A DNA stretch of 5,797 bases from Lachnospiraceae bacterium (GTDB lineage: Bacteria > Bacillota > Clostridia > Lachnospirales > Lachnospiraceae): assembly GCA_021202715.1 (NCBI GenBank), contig JAJQCL010000099.1, forward strand, positions 1-5,797, written 5' to 3'. This document shows, in pieces, positions 4,873 to 5,797 of the stretch (position 1 is the stretch's first letter; each line of letters starts with the position of its first letter). The position numbers and the translations under genes were made by a program. Under the pieces are notes generated by a model, which saw only the letters and a list, made by a program, of their open reading frames with translations, was not told the DNA's origin and searched no databases.

Positions 4873-5054
4873 TCGCTTTCGTCAAAAAGACCGGCGATTT
4901 CGTACAGCTCCTCCAGCGCCAGACCGCTGCCTGCCAGGATTCCTCCCGCAAAGATACTCAATGCCAGCAAAAAAGGCAGCCTGCGCACCTTCCGTCTGCG
5001 CCGCCCGTACCTTTTCACACTCTGTGGTTCTCTTTCCCGCTGTTCTTCTCTCAT
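4869..5054 (-). CDS. Small single-pass membrane protein of unknown function (61 aa)
   Basis: I do not recognise the family. The product has a very basic N-terminal part (R-Y-G-R-R-R-R-K-V-R-R at about 15-25), one hydrophobic helix at about 26-47 rich in Leu, Ala and Gly, and a short acidic tail ending in FDESD. The positive-inside rule places the N-terminus in the cytoplasm. The start at 5054 is chosen because AAGGAG (5070-5065) lies 10 nt upstream. An in-frame ATG at 5075 would give 68 residues, but its own upstream lacks a ribosome site and the AAGGAG would lie inside the coding sequence. It follows the 126-aa gene after 111 nt without a clear promoter or terminator, so co-transcription is possible. 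Confidence 0.6.
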   Translation of the reverse strand: MREEQREREPQSVKRYGRRRRKVRRLPFLLALSIFAGGILAGSGLALEELYEIAGLFDESD

Positions 5055-5165
5055 CGCACTCTGGCTCCTTTCCATGAACTGGAACCAGTCTAAAGGTTTC
5101 CTGTCTCACCATTGCGGCAAAACCGCCTCTGTGACGAAGGCACCATGCTGTGAAAAGAACACGTG

Positions 5166-5546
5166 TCAGCCCTGGCGGCTCTCCAGCGCCTGCTCCAGCC
5201 GACTTTCCCGGGCACGATTGTACTGAATCAGATATTCCAGTTCATCTGTCCCCGGCCGCAGACCGCGAAATGTGATGCCGTCCGCGTCGACGAGCTGCTG
5301 ATGAACGGTCTGATGCTTCTGCTTCGCCGCCGGACGGGAGGGCTTCGCCGTCGCGTTCTTCTTCCGCATCTCCGGCCGCGGAATCGTGGGGGTCACACGC
5401 CCCGGATCACGCGTCTCCGAACGGGGCGCCGCGCTCCCATATCCGGTACGGCGCCGCTCCGCCGCGTCCTGCTTCCCCTTCGTCTGCGCTCTTCTCACCA
5501 GCTGAACGACCCAGATCAGAAAAACGATCGTAATAATAAAGCTCAT
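5166..5546 (-). CDS. Membrane-anchored basic protein of unknown function (126 aa)
   Basis: I do not recognise the family. Residues about 2-17 (SFIITIVFLIWVVQLV) form one N-terminal membrane helix. Residues about 18-80 are rich in Arg, Lys, Pro, Ala and Thr and look disordered. Residues about 83-123 (QQLVDADGITFRGLRPGTDE and onward) look folded, with a helical, charged end (LEYLIQYNRARESRLEQALE). The start at 5546 is set by a strong GGGGAGGT (5561-5554) 7 nt upstream. The frame is open farther upstream, but that sequence crosses the promoter and the tRNA gene. Arrangement suggests an anchored cytoplasmic C-terminal domain. Its promoter resembles that of the ECF operon. Confidence 0.75.
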   Translation of the reverse strand: MSFIITIVFLIWVVQLVRRAQTKGKQDAAERRRTGYGSAAPRSETRDPGRVTPTIPRPEMRKKNATAKPSRPAAKQKHQTVHQQLVDADGITFRGLRPGTDELEYLIQYNRARESRLEQALESRQG

Positions 5547-5576
5547 TATATGTACCTCCCCCTGCGGAATACCTTT

Positions 5577-5605
5577 ATTATATGAAAAAACAGCCCCTGC
5601 TTCAA
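5577..5605 (-). promoter_or_regulatory. Sigma-A promoter of the 126-aa membrane protein gene
   Basis: TTGAAG (5605-5600), a 17-nt spacer and a perfect TATAAT (5582-5577) lie 30 nt before the start codon. GAAAGCGC (5613-5606) directly precedes the -35 box, and TATAATAAAG at the -10 is identical to the ECF-operon promoter. It lies between the tRNA terminator and the gene, so the gene does not depend on tRNA read-through. Confidence 0.85.
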
Positions 5606-5624
5606 GCGCTTTCTCGTGATTCAG

Positions 5625-5675
5625 TAAAACAAAAGAAGCCCCAAACCTGCTGCTATAGCCAAGCTTAGGACTTCT
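5625..5675 (-). terminator. Intrinsic terminator after tRNA-Lys
   Basis: On the minus strand AGAAGTCC (5675-5668) pairs with GGGCTTCT (5641-5634, one G-U pair), with a 26-nt inner region that can itself fold (GCTATAGC). TTTTGTTTT follows. The stem starts 4 nt after the mature 3' end of the tRNA. The long loop makes it less typical than the other terminators here. Confidence 0.65.
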
Positions 5676-5678
5676 CAC

Positions 5679-5751
5679 TGCGCCATCAGGGGCTCGAACC
5701 CTGGACACCCTGATTAAGAGTCAGGTGCTCTTCCAGATGAGCTAATGGCGC
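5679..5751 (-). tRNA. tRNA-Lys, anticodon CTT
   Basis: The 73-nt gene folds as a full cloverleaf. The acceptor stem pairs GCGCCAT with ATGGCGC (5751-5745 with 5686-5680), followed by discriminator A. The D arm contains AGCTCATCTGGAAGAGC. The anticodon loop is CTCTTAA with anticodon CTT, reading AAG lysine codons. The T arm contains the GGTTCGAGCC core. The CCA end is not encoded and must be added after transcription. No promoter is visible in the 46 nt upstream, so it may belong to a longer tRNA cluster outside the window. Confidence 0.96.
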
Positions 5752-5762
5752 TTCCTATCTGC

Positions 5763-5782
5763 CGGTGAACTGCCGCTCACCG
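5763..5782 (-). repeat. 6-bp inverted repeat upstream of tRNA-Lys
   Basis: CGGTGA (5763-5768) and TCACCG (5777-5782) form a hairpin with an 8-nt loop, 11 nt before the tRNA. It could be a processing stem in a tRNA precursor. It does not fit a T arm of another tRNA, and there is no U-tract. Confidence 0.3.
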
Positions 5783-5797
5783 AACGAATAGCAGTAT

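Noticed and set aside
4866..4882. Possible catabolite-control (cre) site at GAAAGCG next to the -35 box
   Set aside because: Aligned to the cre consensus it lacks the outer T-G and C-A positions (about three mismatches), at this promoter and at 5600-5615.
5080..5165. Possible terminator between the 126-aa and 61-aa genes
   Set aside because: Only 4-bp stems with short T runs can be drawn (for example GCCT/AGGC before GGTTTT), too weak to call. An 8-bp palindrome ACACGTGT overlaps the stop codon but has no clear role.
3784..5226. 480-residue open frame on the plus strand
   Set aside because: Antisense to the peptidase, ECF and small membrane protein genes, low-complexity translation, and no family features.
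5166..5708. 180-residue version of the membrane protein
   Set aside because: The extension would translate the tRNA, its terminator and the promoter. The start at 5546 has a strong ribosome site.
1..5797. CRISPR array, insertion sequence or prophage
   Set aside because: No regularly spaced repeats, transposase or phage genes are visible on either strand.

Overview
The window looks like chromosomal DNA of a fairly GC-rich member of the Clostridia, with Oscillospirales-like gut bacteria as a guess. The support is a Firmicutes-type L10 leader with an intrinsic attenuator before rplJ, strong AGGAGG-type ribosome sites, sigma-A promoters matching TTGACA/TATAAT, an ECF-type vitamin transporter subunit, and a tRNA gene without an encoded CCA end. 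No phage or insertion-sequence genes and no CRISPR array are visible.

Layout. Plus strand: the last 29 codons of an unidentified gene (1-90), a 21-bp perfect terminator hairpin (117-161), then a promoter with three helically spaced repeats leading into an AlbA_2/Schlafen-type ATP-binding regulator (250-1559). That gene is split by a -1 frameshift at a seven-A run that also forms a classical slippery heptamer, A AAA AAC. Convergent to it, everything from about 1636 to the right end is on the minus strand. In transcription order this is: tRNA-Lys(CTT) with a terminator, a 126-aa membrane-anchored unknown with its own promoter, a 61-aa membrane unknown, an ECF transporter S component with a perfect consensus promoter, a P1/S58 (DmpA-like) peptidase 10 nt behind it, then the L10 leader, rplJ (L10), an unusually long 279-nt spacer, rplL (L7/L12) and its terminator.

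How it fits together. The transporter subunit and the P1 peptidase form a two-gene operon. The rplJ-rplL operon has its own promoter, whose -35 box contains the peptidase stop codon, and it is expected to be feedback-controlled by L10-L12 binding to the leader. The most unusual stretch is the rplJ-rplL spacer. It holds a roughly 160-nt element with a perfect 9-bp closing stem, three internal hairpin arms and an ATGA directly in front of it. This is a candidate free-standing structured RNA or small mobile RNA element; HEARO/IscB-omegaRNA-like is the first family to test, but this is not proven here.

No gene-free stretch is longer than 300 bases. The 249-nt (2868-3116) and 279-nt (2076-2354) gaps are the L10 leader and the structured spacer; the 111-nt gap at 5055-5165 shows nothing convincing.
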